The notes beneath the pieces were generated by a model that saw only the letters and a program-made list of their open reading frames with translations, was not told the origin of the DNA and ran no database searches. The position numbers were made by a program, and so were the translations under genes. A stretch of DNA of 37,856 bases. It comes from Oscillospiraceae bacterium. Its GTDB lineage: Bacteria; Bacillota; Clostridia; Oscillospirales; CAG-272. This document shows, in pieces, positions 23,498 through 32,540 of the stretch. The DNA is taken from contig SVQP01000019.1 in the NCBI GenBank assembly GCA_015065285.1, positions 1 to 37,856 on the forward strand, written 5' to 3'. The first letter of the stretch is position 1, and each line of letters opens with the position of its first letter.

Positions 23498-24979
23498 TCA
23501 CTCCAGTCTATCTAATTTTCCAACGATCTTACTCAGATTTCTATTTACGTTTTTGGGCAGCTTTCCGCCATACATGGAAGCAACGCGATTGTTGTTCTCC
23601 CCTATCATAACGCGGAATTTATGGTGCGGATACTCCAGCGAGCCGCAATAGATAATGCCCGCATCCACCACCACGTTAGCAAAGGTCAGATCCAGCATAT
23701 CCCACGCCATGGGATCGCTCATATATTTGCGCTTGAGCGCAATTTCATAATACGCGGGGCGCACCATTCTCTGCGATTCGGATGCCATGACCTCCATGAC
23801 AGCACCGATCATCTCCAGCTTTTGCCCCGCAGCCGAGGCGGGAATGCAGAACACCGTAAACTGGTCGTGCATCAGCGTACCGTAGCCCTCTTGCTGCTCG
23901 CTGAACTTGGGCATGGGCACAATGCCGTATTCCTGCTCCATATTACGCACGTCGGGCTGCTCTGCCGCAACCAGGCGCAGCGTTGTCATAGCAGTACGTC
24001 CCGAGGAGAACACCTCGCGGATCTGATCCTGCTCGGTATTGCTTGCCATCTCCTTATACAGGTACGTGCCGCCGCAATCGTAGAACAGATACAGCACCTT
24101 ATCCACAACATCCGAAAGCTTTTCGGTATCCAGCACCCACACAAGCGCTCCGTCCGCATCCTTTTGCACCAAAGGAATATCGCAAGAGCTCCAGTAAGGG
24201 TCCACGGAGAGTCCGGGACAGCTTACAAGACCGTACAAATCCTCCTCGTCATGCTTGCCGTCACCGTTGAGATCCTGATAAAAGTCCTTGGCAAGCGACG
24301 CCTGATAGTCCAGTGTCCAGGTATCGTTGGATACCGCCTCGTACAGATAGGGCGTGCCCTTGTTGTCAAACACGTGCTTGTTGAACATGGTGACAAAGGC
24401 AAAGCGATAGGTGGAGAGCGCGATCACACCGGTTGCGGAATACTGCTTGCCATCAAACGAGGTAGTCTCGTTATAGTCCTGCATCCAATACCCCTGATCC
24501 AGATCCGGATATTCCAGCTCGCAAAGGTTCAAAAAAGTACCTTTAAGAATGGACGGTGCCGTGGTATAGCAAGCGCCTGCCAGCATATCATAATCCTGCG
24601 AGCCTGCCTTGACAGCCTGCTCGATCTGCTCGATCGGCTTAAACTCGTCCGGATCCTCGATCGGAGCGGATACGATATTGACGTTCAGGCGGTCGCCCAC
24701 CGTAATATTGCGGTTAAAAATGGCATCGTTGACCGGCTCGGAATTCAGCTCGGGAACAGCCACCTCGTCCCACGTCCAGCCCGCCTTTGCACGGCTGAGG
24801 ATAACAATGTCCTCGCCATTGTATTTCAGGTCTTCCGGCACGTGATCCAGCTGTTCGGTTTCTGTGTTTTCCTCCGTGGCAGTCGTTTCCCCGGTACCGA
24901 GGTCCGACGTATCGGCACATGCGGCAAGCAGTGCTGTCAGGGTGGCAAATAAAAGAAGCAAGACGACGGTTTTTTTCAT
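23498..24979 (-). CDS. SBP-like lipoprotein, paralog 4 (first of the tandem array)
   Basis: This 493-residue paralog has a signal peptide ending LLAA|C21 and an acidic linker. It keeps GWTWDEVAVPELNSEPVND and has DLNGDGKHDEEDL at residue 236. AAAGGAG precedes the ATG by 9 bases. It is first in transcription order and overlaps paralog 3 by its stop (GTGA). The lack of adjacent permease or ATPase genes means that the binding proteins either share a remote transporter or act as surface receptors. Confidence 0.75.
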   Translation of the reverse strand: MKKTVVLLLLFATLTALLAACADTSDLGTGETTATEENTETEQLDHVPEDLKYNGEDIVILSRAKAGWTWDEVAVPELNSEPVNDAIFNRNITVGDRLNVNIVSAPIEDPDEFKPIEQIEQAVKAGSQDYDMLAGACYTTAPSILKGTFLNLCELEYPDLDQGYWMQDYNETTSFDGKQYSATGVIALSTYRFAFVTMFNKHVFDNKGTPYLYEAVSNDTWTLDYQASLAKDFYQDLNGDGKHDEEDLYGLVSCPGLSVDPYWSSCDIPLVQKDADGALVWVLDTEKLSDVVDKVLYLFYDCGGTYLYKEMASNTEQDQIREVFSSGRTAMTTLRLVAAEQPDVRNMEQEYGIVPMPKFSEQQEGYGTLMHDQFTVFCIPASAAGQKLEMIGAVMEVMASESQRMVRPAYYEIALKRKYMSDPMAWDMLDLTFANVVVDAGIIYCGSLEYPHHKFRVMIGENNNRVASMYGGKLPKNVNRNLSKIVGKLDRLE

Positions 24980-25040
24980 AGATCGTGGCTCCTTTCCCTG
25001 TTTTTATATACCTATATATACTGTACGATATAGCAAATCC

Positions 25041-25069
25041 AGTATAACACACCTCTTTTCCTTTGTCAA
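25041..25069 (-). promoter_or_regulatory. Promoter of SBP paralogs 4 and 3
   Basis: TTGACA (25064-25069) and TATACT (25041-25046) on the minus strand with a 17-base spacer. Confidence 0.85.
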
Positions 25070-25112
25070 TTGCGGTTTTGGCGGCATACTTTTCTTTTTG
25101 CGCAAAAACAAA

Positions 25113-25138
25113 GGACCGAGCCCGCACGGGCTCGGTCC
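25113..25138. terminator. Terminator of the MoxR-DUF58-transglutaminase operon
   Basis: An 11-bp stem GGACCGAGCCC / GGGCTCGGTCC with a four-base loop, followed on the minus strand by TTTGTTTTT. Confidence 0.85.
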
Positions 25139-25147
25139 GAAGCTTAT

Positions 25148-28100
25148 TTACAGTCTGTTACTAAAATAGCGCAACGTCAAGCGTCTTCCCAGCGGCACAC
25201 GCTTGTGCACAAGGGCACGCAGATCCTTATAAAGCAGTGCGACCTGCTTCATTTGCGCCACGCTCATGCCATGACCGAATTCCTCGGCTGCAATGGCATC
25301 CATGATCTGTCCCATGCGGTGCGGGCTTACGGGCAGCGGAGCGGGTGCGTTGGGATCCTGCTCCTCTTGCTCGGGCTCGTACTCGGGAGATCTGCCCAGC
25401 AGATCCTCCAGATCTCTTGCCAGACGGCGCGCGTACTCATCCTTGAACTCGCCCGTCTCGGGGGCAAGCCCGTAGATATCCAGCAGATTATGCAAGGCAT
25501 CGATCATCGTATAGCTCAGCTCGCGGCGATCATCCTCGCTTGTATTTTGTCCAAAGTGCTCCGAAAGCACAGTATCGATCGCGCTGCTGCGCTTGTATTC
25601 CGCACTCGATGCGCGGCTTCTCAGATACCAAATGACCCAGATCACGCCAACGACCACAAGAGCAACCGACACCACAATGACAGCAGCAATGGTAGCCTGT
25701 CTTCTCTGCTCCTCTTCAGCCAGAGCCTCCTTGTCGATCTCCTCTTCCTCGGGGTCCTGTGAAGAGATAATATCGTCGATCTCATCCTGAATGGAGGGAG
25801 GTCTTTCGGTGGAATCGTTGTCGGGCTTGCTTGTATCGGTAGACTGTCCGCCGTACATGCCCTCATAGTATGCGGGCGTGCACTCGTACTGTACCCAGCC
25901 GATGCCGTCAAAGAACACTTCGACCCATGCATGTGCTTCATAGTCCATGACCACGGTATAGAAGGTGGCTACCTCTGCACCTGCGCCATTCTTGAAGCCG
26001 TTTGCAATATAGCCCTCCACGTATCTTGCGGGAATGCCGTACTCACGCAGAATCAGGCAAACCGCAGAGGCAAACTGCACGCAATAGCCCTCGTGCGTGT
26101 TGGAGAGGAAGTTTTCCACACCGTCCAGCGAGGGATCCACGCCTTCCAGCTCGGGGGTCAGCGTATATTTGCAGCCAAGGTCATCAATGATGTAGTCGAT
26201 GACCGCCTTGACCAGATCGTTGCGGTGCACCGTGGCGGTATCCCAGGTCGCGTTTTGCACGGTAGCACCCGAGAAATCGTAAGGATACTCGGTGATCTCA
26301 TACACGGGCGACTCATAAGCCTCCTCGTCCACCACAATGATCTTTTCATACAGCCGGCTCATCATGGAGGCATCGGCATTTTCGCAAACGGTATACTGCT
26401 CGACCATCTCACCGTTCTCGTCGGCTACAAGCTCCATGGTGTAGTAGGTATTGTTCTCAAAGTCGATCTCCTGTTGGGTGCCGATGGGGTGATATTCCTC
26501 ATGCGTCACAGCCTCGATCCACTCACTTCCCACCTGCTCCTTAACCTTGTAGGTTGCATTGTGCAGAATGTAATCCGCAAGCTCGGCAATGATCTCACTC
26601 TCGCTCTTGCCGGTGTAATAGGTGTACGCATACTCGGAATAATCCATGATCTCATGCGCATCCTCAGCGTCACCGCCAAACATGATGCTCTCAAGCTCAT
26701 CACGGAAATCCTGCGAGCCGCCAACGTAGCGGGCAAACAGCGAATCCGCATACGCGGTGCCAACGTAGTCCACCTTGCCATCGCTATCCAGCTCGATCAC
26801 GTATTCGTTCCCTGCAGCATCCAGAATGACAATACGCTTATCCTCCACAGAGCCGCTGACGCGATCCGAGGGATGCACGAATGCCGCCACAAGGTTTTCG
26901 GGCTTGTTGCCAAAGCCCTTGCGGTAGGTAATGGTGGTCAAGCCCTTTTCGGGCACGTTTTCCTCAATTTTGACGCGATAATTGGTCTGCGGACGGGTAT
27001 AGGAATTCTCTGCAGTCTTTTCGTAAGAATTATACAAGAGAATCATTTCCTTTTGCAGGTTATAATCTGCAATATCCGTGCCGAGCGTGCCGATCCAATC
27101 CTTATCCGTTTTGATCGGTGCCAGCGTCATGGCACTGTACTTGGTGCCTCTGTCCGCAAAATCGCGTCCGGTCAGGATGCCGTCAAAATAGTTGACAAAG
27201 GAGTGCTCGGAAATCTCCGCATTGCCGTATCCCTTCAAGGGACGGCTGGGGTCGTACACACTGGGCAGATACAACAGCGAGGAATAGCTGTTGATACGGC
27301 GGATATGTACCGTAGTGGCAACAAATCCGAGATCCGAATACTTGTGATGCTTGTTCAAGAAATCATAATTCTCGTCAAACACCTCCAGCTCGGGATGCAT
27401 GGTCGCGTAAAAATCGTAGAACATGCGGTCCGAGGGGAAATCACTTGTCTTGTAAAGATCACGGTAAACGTCAAACACACCCGGATTTTCCTCATCCTTT
27501 GTGCTCTGCCCCGTATACCATGCACCGTCACGGTAATCCACACCGATCCAGCCGCGCATGTACATATTCAACGCATAGCGCGATTCCACGCGGAACAGCT
27601 GAATATTTTCAAACTGCACGTGCTCCAGCTTGGTAGAGTGCGGCTTGAAATTATCACCGTCAAGCTCGTATTCCAGCTCGTCCAGTCGCTCATCGTCACC
27701 CATCAGCGTAGCGGTAACGTAAGCGCGCACGTGCGAGATCTTTTCATCCAGCAGCTCAATGACCATGCGGCTATCGATGAGCAACGAGGGCACAATCACC
27801 ACAATCAGGCACACCACCAGCATCATAGCAGCCGCAAAGCCGCCCATCGCGCTCTTGGCACTATCACTGATTTTCTCATAACGGCGCACCGCACGAACCT
27901 GCTTGCGCACCTCTTTTTGATGCAGGCGCTGCTCGCGCTTTTGTTGCTTGAGCGCCTTTTTCTCCTGCTCGGTCAGTCTCGGCTTTTTTGCCTTGACCTT
28001 CTTTTTGGGAGTCTTGAAATAATCCGAGATCTCCTCGTCTGTCGTCTTATCCTTCTTGCGCTTTTGCTTTTTTTCAGCACGCGCAAGCTTCTTTTGCTGC

Positions 28101-28957
28101 TTTTTCTCAGCCTTTTCTCTTTGCTTTTGCAGATATTCCTCAGGATATTCGGGCTTGCCCTCTTCCTTGAACAGCTGCATCTTGGTATCATACTTGGCAG
28201 TATCCACCTTGCGACGGAACATCTTGTCGTATGCCCACATGACAAGCACTGCGGCAATGGATGCCATCAGCATGCCTGCGCCAAGGCCGCTGGTTGCGAC
28301 GTTGAATACGCAGATCGGTACGATGATCACAAGGCAGGCGATCGTAGGCAGCACGGGGCGCGTGCGCTTTGCCACAAACGGCACAAACACCGCACTCAGC
28401 ACAAGTGCCAGCACGAACAAGCCGTCCTGTCCGCATTGCGAGAGCAAATCGTTATAGTACGCTGCCAGATCGGCAGCCGAGGTCAAACCAGGCACACCGA
28501 TACCGAGATTGGTCAGGTACAGTGTAAACTTGGAAATGTACAAACGGCACAAAAAGCCGTTATACAGTGCCAGCACGCCGCCAATGGCATTAGGAGCAAA
28601 CACGGCAATGCCCACCGCCCCCAGTGCAACACCGCCAAGGGCTGTCAGGCGGTTATAGCAAACAAGACCCAGCGCAGCGGTGGCAACTGCTGCCAAAAGC
28701 AGCATTTTGAATTCGGAGACGCCAACCGACAGCATCTCTCCATAAGCAATACCGCCCGAGAAGAACATCATCAGCGCCCAAACAAGGCACATGACCACGA
28801 TGCAGCGGCAAACGTAGCCCAGAATGCGCAGTCCCAGTCCCCTGCCCGCTTGGTCGGGCGGACAGATCAGAGGTCTTTGATGCTCGGGGACAAGCGGCGC
28901 CTGCTTTTTTTGCTTGGGAAGCTTTTTTTGCTTGACCTTTTTTTCTTTCTTAGCCAT
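25148..28957 (-). CDS. TgpA-like transmembrane transglutaminase
   Basis: This 1269-residue membrane protein has a Lys-rich N-terminus, several transmembrane helices, a long highly basic segment (KxxEKKQQKK type, about residues 240-370), another helix, a large extracellular region and a transglutaminase-like core. The core has C959 in GYCVQFA and H1009 in EAHAWVEV; the third triad site reads YECTP, with Glu where Asp is usual. After the core come one helix (about 1105-1125) and a DUF4129-like cytoplasmic end. Such enzymes cross-link or cleave peptides at the cell surface. It ends an operon with MoxR and DUF58. The ATG follows GGGGAGG by 8 bases; an upstream GTG overlaps the ribosome site. Confidence 0.82.
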   Translation of the reverse strand: MAKKEKKVKQKKLPKQKKQAPLVPEHQRPLICPPDQAGRGLGLRILGYVCRCIVVMCLVWALMMFFSGGIAYGEMLSVGVSEFKMLLLAAVATAALGLVCYNRLTALGGVALGAVGIAVFAPNAIGGVLALYNGFLCRLYISKFTLYLTNLGIGVPGLTSAADLAAYYNDLLSQCGQDGLFVLALVLSAVFVPFVAKRTRPVLPTIACLVIIVPICVFNVATSGLGAGMLMASIAAVLVMWAYDKMFRRKVDTAKYDTKMQLFKEEGKPEYPEEYLQKQREKAEKKQQKKLARAEKKQKRKKDKTTDEEISDYFKTPKKKVKAKKPRLTEQEKKALKQQKREQRLHQKEVRKQVRAVRRYEKISDSAKSAMGGFAAAMMLVVCLIVVIVPSLLIDSRMVIELLDEKISHVRAYVTATLMGDDERLDELEYELDGDNFKPHSTKLEHVQFENIQLFRVESRYALNMYMRGWIGVDYRDGAWYTGQSTKDEENPGVFDVYRDLYKTSDFPSDRMFYDFYATMHPELEVFDENYDFLNKHHKYSDLGFVATTVHIRRINSYSSLLYLPSVYDPSRPLKGYGNAEISEHSFVNYFDGILTGRDFADRGTKYSAMTLAPIKTDKDWIGTLGTDIADYNLQKEMILLYNSYEKTAENSYTRPQTNYRVKIEENVPEKGLTTITYRKGFGNKPENLVAAFVHPSDRVSGSVEDKRIVILDAAGNEYVIELDSDGKVDYVGTAYADSLFARYVGGSQDFRDELESIMFGGDAEDAHEIMDYSEYAYTYYTGKSESEIIAELADYILHNATYKVKEQVGSEWIEAVTHEEYHPIGTQQEIDFENNTYYTMELVADENGEMVEQYTVCENADASMMSRLYEKIIVVDEEAYESPVYEITEYPYDFSGATVQNATWDTATVHRNDLVKAVIDYIIDDLGCKYTLTPELEGVDPSLDGVENFLSNTHEGYCVQFASAVCLILREYGIPARYVEGYIANGFKNGAGAEVATFYTVVMDYEAHAWVEVFFDGIGWVQYECTPAYYEGMYGGQSTDTSKPDNDSTERPPSIQDEIDDIISSQDPEEEEIDKEALAEEEQRRQATIAAVIVVSVALVVVGVIWVIWYLRSRASSAEYKRSSAIDTVLSEHFGQNTSEDDRRELSYTMIDALHNLLDIYGLAPETGEFKDEYARRLARDLEDLLGRSPEYEPEQEEQDPNAPAPLPVSPHRMGQIMDAIAAEEFGHGMSVAQMKQVALLYKDLRALVHKRVPLGRRLTLRYFSNRL

Positions 28958-28962
28958 GCCGC

Positions 28963-31341
28963 TCACCTCCCCTCGTTTTGTTCGGGCAATCTGCCCTCTA
29001 CCAGTACAAGACCGTTCTCTGCAAGTCTTGCACGGCAGCTCTCAATATATCGCATACGTAAGGAGCGATCTGCAAATCTTTCCTCGGGATTATACAGCAT
29101 GACCTGAGAAGAGCCGTAGGATGCCCCCTCTGTCATACCCGGGATCGAGCAAAGTGCCGAAACCGATGCGCGATCCATAGCACCCGTGACAAAGATCTGC
29201 TTGGTGCTCTGGGTCTCACCCGACATGGCGCAAAGTCTTGCCACGGTATCCTCGGGTCCGCACAAGGGTGCTGTTGCAAATTCACGGAAGATCAACTCAA
29301 AATCCTCCTTGCCCTGCAGCGTGACGCAATACGCACCTGCCTCGCTGCGACGGTCGAACCACATCAGATTGACGATCTTACCGTTGCGGAATTCCTCCAG
29401 CAGCACGGCAACAGTCAGCTCGACCACACCGTCCGCCAGATATTCGTTCATATCCTCATAGTAGATATCCTTGGCAAGCAGGCTCTCGTCCTCTTGCGCG
29501 GGAATCTGCTGTGCCGCGCGCTTTTCCTCTGCCGAGGCGTGAATTTCCTCCTTGAGCTTGGCTTTTTGCTCGCGGCCCATCTTAATGCCCTGATCCTTGG
29601 CGATTGCCATGGCGGACTTATACTGCAGCACTTCAGCCTTTTTCTGCAATTTGACCTGCTTGCGGGTAAACTGCTCGGGCGTTTGCGCTTCGGGCGGCGT
29701 ATCCGGGAAGGTGCGCGCCAGATCACAGTATACGTTGGTGATATTGGCAGTACCGGTATTGTACTCCTTGACGATCATCTGCTCGCTTTTGGAGGACAGC
29801 TTCCAGTGAATACTCTTGAGCGAGTCACCCATACGGTAATCGCGGATATCGCTGACCTCAAGACGGTCATAGGAAATGGGAGAGCGCACCGTTCTTGCCA
29901 CGCTATCCGAAATTGCCTGTGCTGCCGCCTCGTCCAGATTGAGCTTTCTGGGCAGAACGTAGATCTGATTGTAATTTTCCACGTCCACACGTACGCGCAT
30001 CAGGCGGAAGAAATCGTATACGTAGAAGCACTTGACGCCGATTTCGTACGTGCCGCGGAAGCGGAAGCGTACGTCGTTATTGACGTCATAGCTGGAAAAG
30101 GGTGCCATGGAAAGCTGCACCTTACGCAGCGTGCAGCGCACGCTGTTGCTCTGCGGCAGCCACATTTGCGCTTCCACAAAGGGATAGGCAAAGATGGAGG
30201 TATTGTTGACGCGGAAATGATAGGTGTAATTCTGATTCTTTTCCACGGTTGCCGCATCCGACATCATATACACGCTCAGCGACATTTTGGCACTGAGCAT
30301 ATACAAGAACAGCACGGGCAGCATGAACACAAGGAACACGAACAGAATATACGAAAGCGCATTATCCAGTGCCTGCGTAAAGATCAGCGCAGCGCCCAGA
30401 ATGAGCAAATACCACCAGAAATTCCTGGTCAGCGCGATCGTAGCACCGCGCTTGCCCATATTCTTGCCGCGCGCATACGCCTCTCTCTCCTTTTTGGTGG
30501 AGGGCAGACGGATTTTGGATGCCAGCGCAACCGTTTTTTCATTGATAAAGATCTCCTTGAGCGTCTTTTCCTTGGGATCGGGCTTTTGCTTGCGATAGTG
30601 AATGATATACAGCACCGCCAGCGTGCCAAGCAAAAGCACGGCAGCGATCAGCACAAAGGGGGTGACGAAGGATTGCGAAATGCCATCCTGTACCAAATCC
30701 TCCACAGCCTGCAGGCGAGAGGTAAGCACTGCTCCGCACACCACGCAAAGCAGGCTTGCAAGCGCGTCAAGTCCCGTTACGATGCCGGACCAGAGCAAAA
30801 GCTCCTTGACGCTCTTGGCACCCGGGAAAAGCAGGTTAAAGCCCATGATCAGCGCATAGATCAGCGTGCAGATCAGCGCGGCAACGTACAGCACGCCTGC
30901 TGCCTGCAGACCGAATGCCGCGAAAATGATATCCTCCTCGGCAAGCCTGAGCAGATCCAGATAGACGTCAAGCCCTTGCGGCTGTGTGCCGAAGAAATAA
31001 TTGAAAAGTCCCACACCGCTCGCATGCAGATCCAACGTTTCGGGGATGGTGATGCGAATGGCGTCCAGACAGACAAAGACGATCTGGCAAACAAGCAGAA
31101 TGCCCGAAAGCGCCCAGAGAATGATGCGATAAAGCTTGGGGATATCCACAGGCTTTTTCTTCGCTTTTGGGGTCTTTCGTACAAACGAATGTCCGCAACC
31201 GTCGCACGCCTTGGGGTTAAGCGGCAAGATTTTGCCGCACTCGGGGCATTTGGTTGCCACCGAGGCACCGCAGCTCATGCAGTACGTTCTACCCGCCGGA
31301 ATGCTTTTGCCGCATCGGGGACAGAGTTTGGACTGTTCCAT
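28963..31341 (-). CDS. DUF58 membrane protein with N-terminal zinc ribbons
   Basis: This 792-residue protein starts with two zinc-ribbon motifs: C7/C10 with C21/C24, and C32/C35 with C46/C49. Several transmembrane helices follow at about 85-105, 140-225 and 300-360. Then comes the DUF58 signature SDIRDYRMGDSLKSIHWK near residues 490-510, in a von Willebrand A-like context. The C-terminal part contains long charged segments. DUF58 proteins usually work with MoxR ATPases in assembly or export of surface proteins. It overlaps the next gene by 4 bases and follows MoxR closely. AGGAG precedes the ATG by 7 bases. Confidence 0.82.
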   Translation of the reverse strand: MEQSKLCPRCGKSIPAGRTYCMSCGASVATKCPECGKILPLNPKACDGCGHSFVRKTPKAKKKPVDIPKLYRIILWALSGILLVCQIVFVCLDAIRITIPETLDLHASGVGLFNYFFGTQPQGLDVYLDLLRLAEEDIIFAAFGLQAAGVLYVAALICTLIYALIMGFNLLFPGAKSVKELLLWSGIVTGLDALASLLCVVCGAVLTSRLQAVEDLVQDGISQSFVTPFVLIAAVLLLGTLAVLYIIHYRKQKPDPKEKTLKEIFINEKTVALASKIRLPSTKKEREAYARGKNMGKRGATIALTRNFWWYLLILGAALIFTQALDNALSYILFVFLVFMLPVLFLYMLSAKMSLSVYMMSDAATVEKNQNYTYHFRVNNTSIFAYPFVEAQMWLPQSNSVRCTLRKVQLSMAPFSSYDVNNDVRFRFRGTYEIGVKCFYVYDFFRLMRVRVDVENYNQIYVLPRKLNLDEAAAQAISDSVARTVRSPISYDRLEVSDIRDYRMGDSLKSIHWKLSSKSEQMIVKEYNTGTANITNVYCDLARTFPDTPPEAQTPEQFTRKQVKLQKKAEVLQYKSAMAIAKDQGIKMGREQKAKLKEEIHASAEEKRAAQQIPAQEDESLLAKDIYYEDMNEYLADGVVELTVAVLLEEFRNGKIVNLMWFDRRSEAGAYCVTLQGKEDFELIFREFATAPLCGPEDTVARLCAMSGETQSTKQIFVTGAMDRASVSALCSIPGMTEGASYGSSQVMLYNPEERFADRSLRMRYIESCRARLAENGLVLVEGRLPEQNEGR

Positions 31342-31362
31342 GTAAAATCTCCTATGCCAGCG

Positions 31363-32364
31363 TTACTTTGTTTCTCTCTTGCCCTTATAAGGCACTTCGG
31401 TGGTGCGCAGAATTTCGCCAAGGACGTCACTTGCGCTGATATGGTTGAGCTTTGCCTCCTGCTTGAGCATCAGACGATGGCTGATGGCAGGACGGAATAC
31501 TGCTGCAATATCATCGGGCAGCACGTAATCTCTGCCGCGCAGAAACGCATACGCGCGCACCAGGTGCATCAGTGCAACGGTTGCACGGGGAGATGCGCCC
31601 AGAGAGAGCGAGGGGTGCTTACGGGTTGCGCAGATCAGATCTACCATGTACTTATAGAGCTCATCGTTGATCTCTACCTTGGTCACAAGCTCGCGGATCT
31701 CGCGGATCTCCTGCTCGCTGAGCACTGCGTTGACCTCGTCCAAGGGGCTGTGGTCGCGACGCGCCTTGATGATGTTGATCTCCTCCTGCGCACTGGGATA
31801 GCCCATAAAGATCTTGAGCGCAAAACGGTCCAACTGTGCCTCGGGCAGCGGATACGTACCCACGTAACCGGTGGGGTTCTGGGTAGCGATTACCATAAAG
31901 GGATCCGGCACAGCCATGGTCTCACCGTCAACAGAGACCTTGTTCTCTTCCATTGCCTCCAGCAGTGCGGACTGCGTCTTGGGGCTGGCGCGGTTGATTT
32001 CGTCTGCCAAGAGAAGATTACACATGACAAGACCTGTACGGAACTCAAATTCTTCCTTTTGTCTGTTATAGATGTGGAAACCTGTGATGTCGGAAGCCAT
32101 TACGTCGGGGGTAAACTGCGCGCGCTTGAAGGAAAGACCGGTGGTCTTTGCAAGAGCGGACGCCAGCGTGGTTTTACCCGTGCCGGGCACGTCCTCGATC
32201 AGCACGTGAGAACCGGAGAGCATGGCGGTCATGAGCATGATGATCTCATTTCTCTTGCCCACGATGACCTTTTCCACCTCGGAAATGGCAGCCATGATCT
32301 TGGTATGCGCAGCCTGCATTTCGGGGGACATAGCGGGAGTGTTGTTTTGGCTTTCGGTGTTCAT
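31363..32364 (-). CDS. MoxR-family AAA+ ATPase
   Basis: This 333-residue AAA+ ATPase has Walker A GTGKT (61-65) in EDVPGTGKTTLASALAK and Walker B LLLADEINRASPKTQSALLEAM. A sensor region with ATQNP is followed by an Arg-finger segment. It probably acts as a chaperone that powers assembly of the membrane complex encoded by the next two genes. The operon is on the minus strand with a clear promoter. The gap to the DUF58 gene is 21 bases. Confidence 0.92.
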   Translation of the reverse strand: MNTESQNNTPAMSPEMQAAHTKIMAAISEVEKVIVGKRNEIIMLMTAMLSGSHVLIEDVPGTGKTTLASALAKTTGLSFKRAQFTPDVMASDITGFHIYNRQKEEFEFRTGLVMCNLLLADEINRASPKTQSALLEAMEENKVSVDGETMAVPDPFMVIATQNPTGYVGTYPLPEAQLDRFALKIFMGYPSAQEEINIIKARRDHSPLDEVNAVLSEQEIREIRELVTKVEINDELYKYMVDLICATRKHPSLSLGASPRATVALMHLVRAYAFLRGRDYVLPDDIAAVFRPAISHRLMLKQEAKLNHISASDVLGEILRTTEVPYKGKRETK

Positions 32365-32399
32365 ATCGGATTACTTCCTTTCAAAAACAATATAGAGAC

Positions 32400-32429
32400 A
32401 TTATAGCATATTTTTCCACCGCTTTTCAA
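32400..32429 (-). promoter_or_regulatory. Promoter of the MoxR operon
   Basis: TTGAAA (32424-32429) and TATAAT (32400-32405) on the minus strand with an 18-base spacer. Confidence 0.78.
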
Positions 32430-32499
32430 GAGGTTTAAGGGCAGCATGCACAATTTCTACACCCGAAGAAAAAAATTTACAAATTTTCCATGGCAAAAA

Positions 32500-32526
32500 A
32501 GCGCATCCGCTCAAGACGGATGCGCT
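32500..32526 (-). terminator. Terminator after the lipoprotein gene at 32541
   Basis: A stem AGCGCATCCG / CGGATGCGCT with a 7-base loop is followed on the minus strand by TTTTTT. Confidence 0.85.
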
Positions 32527-32540
32527 CATGGTTATTGCAT

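Noticed and set aside
25931-29107. 1058-codon open frame on the plus strand
   Set aside because: It is antisense to the transglutaminase gene and has an unfamiliar His/Val/Leu-rich translation with no ribosome site. It is a shadow of codon bias.
29494-32406. 970-codon open frame on the plus strand
   Set aside because: Antisense to DUF58 and MoxR, which both have clear family motifs; same bias as above.
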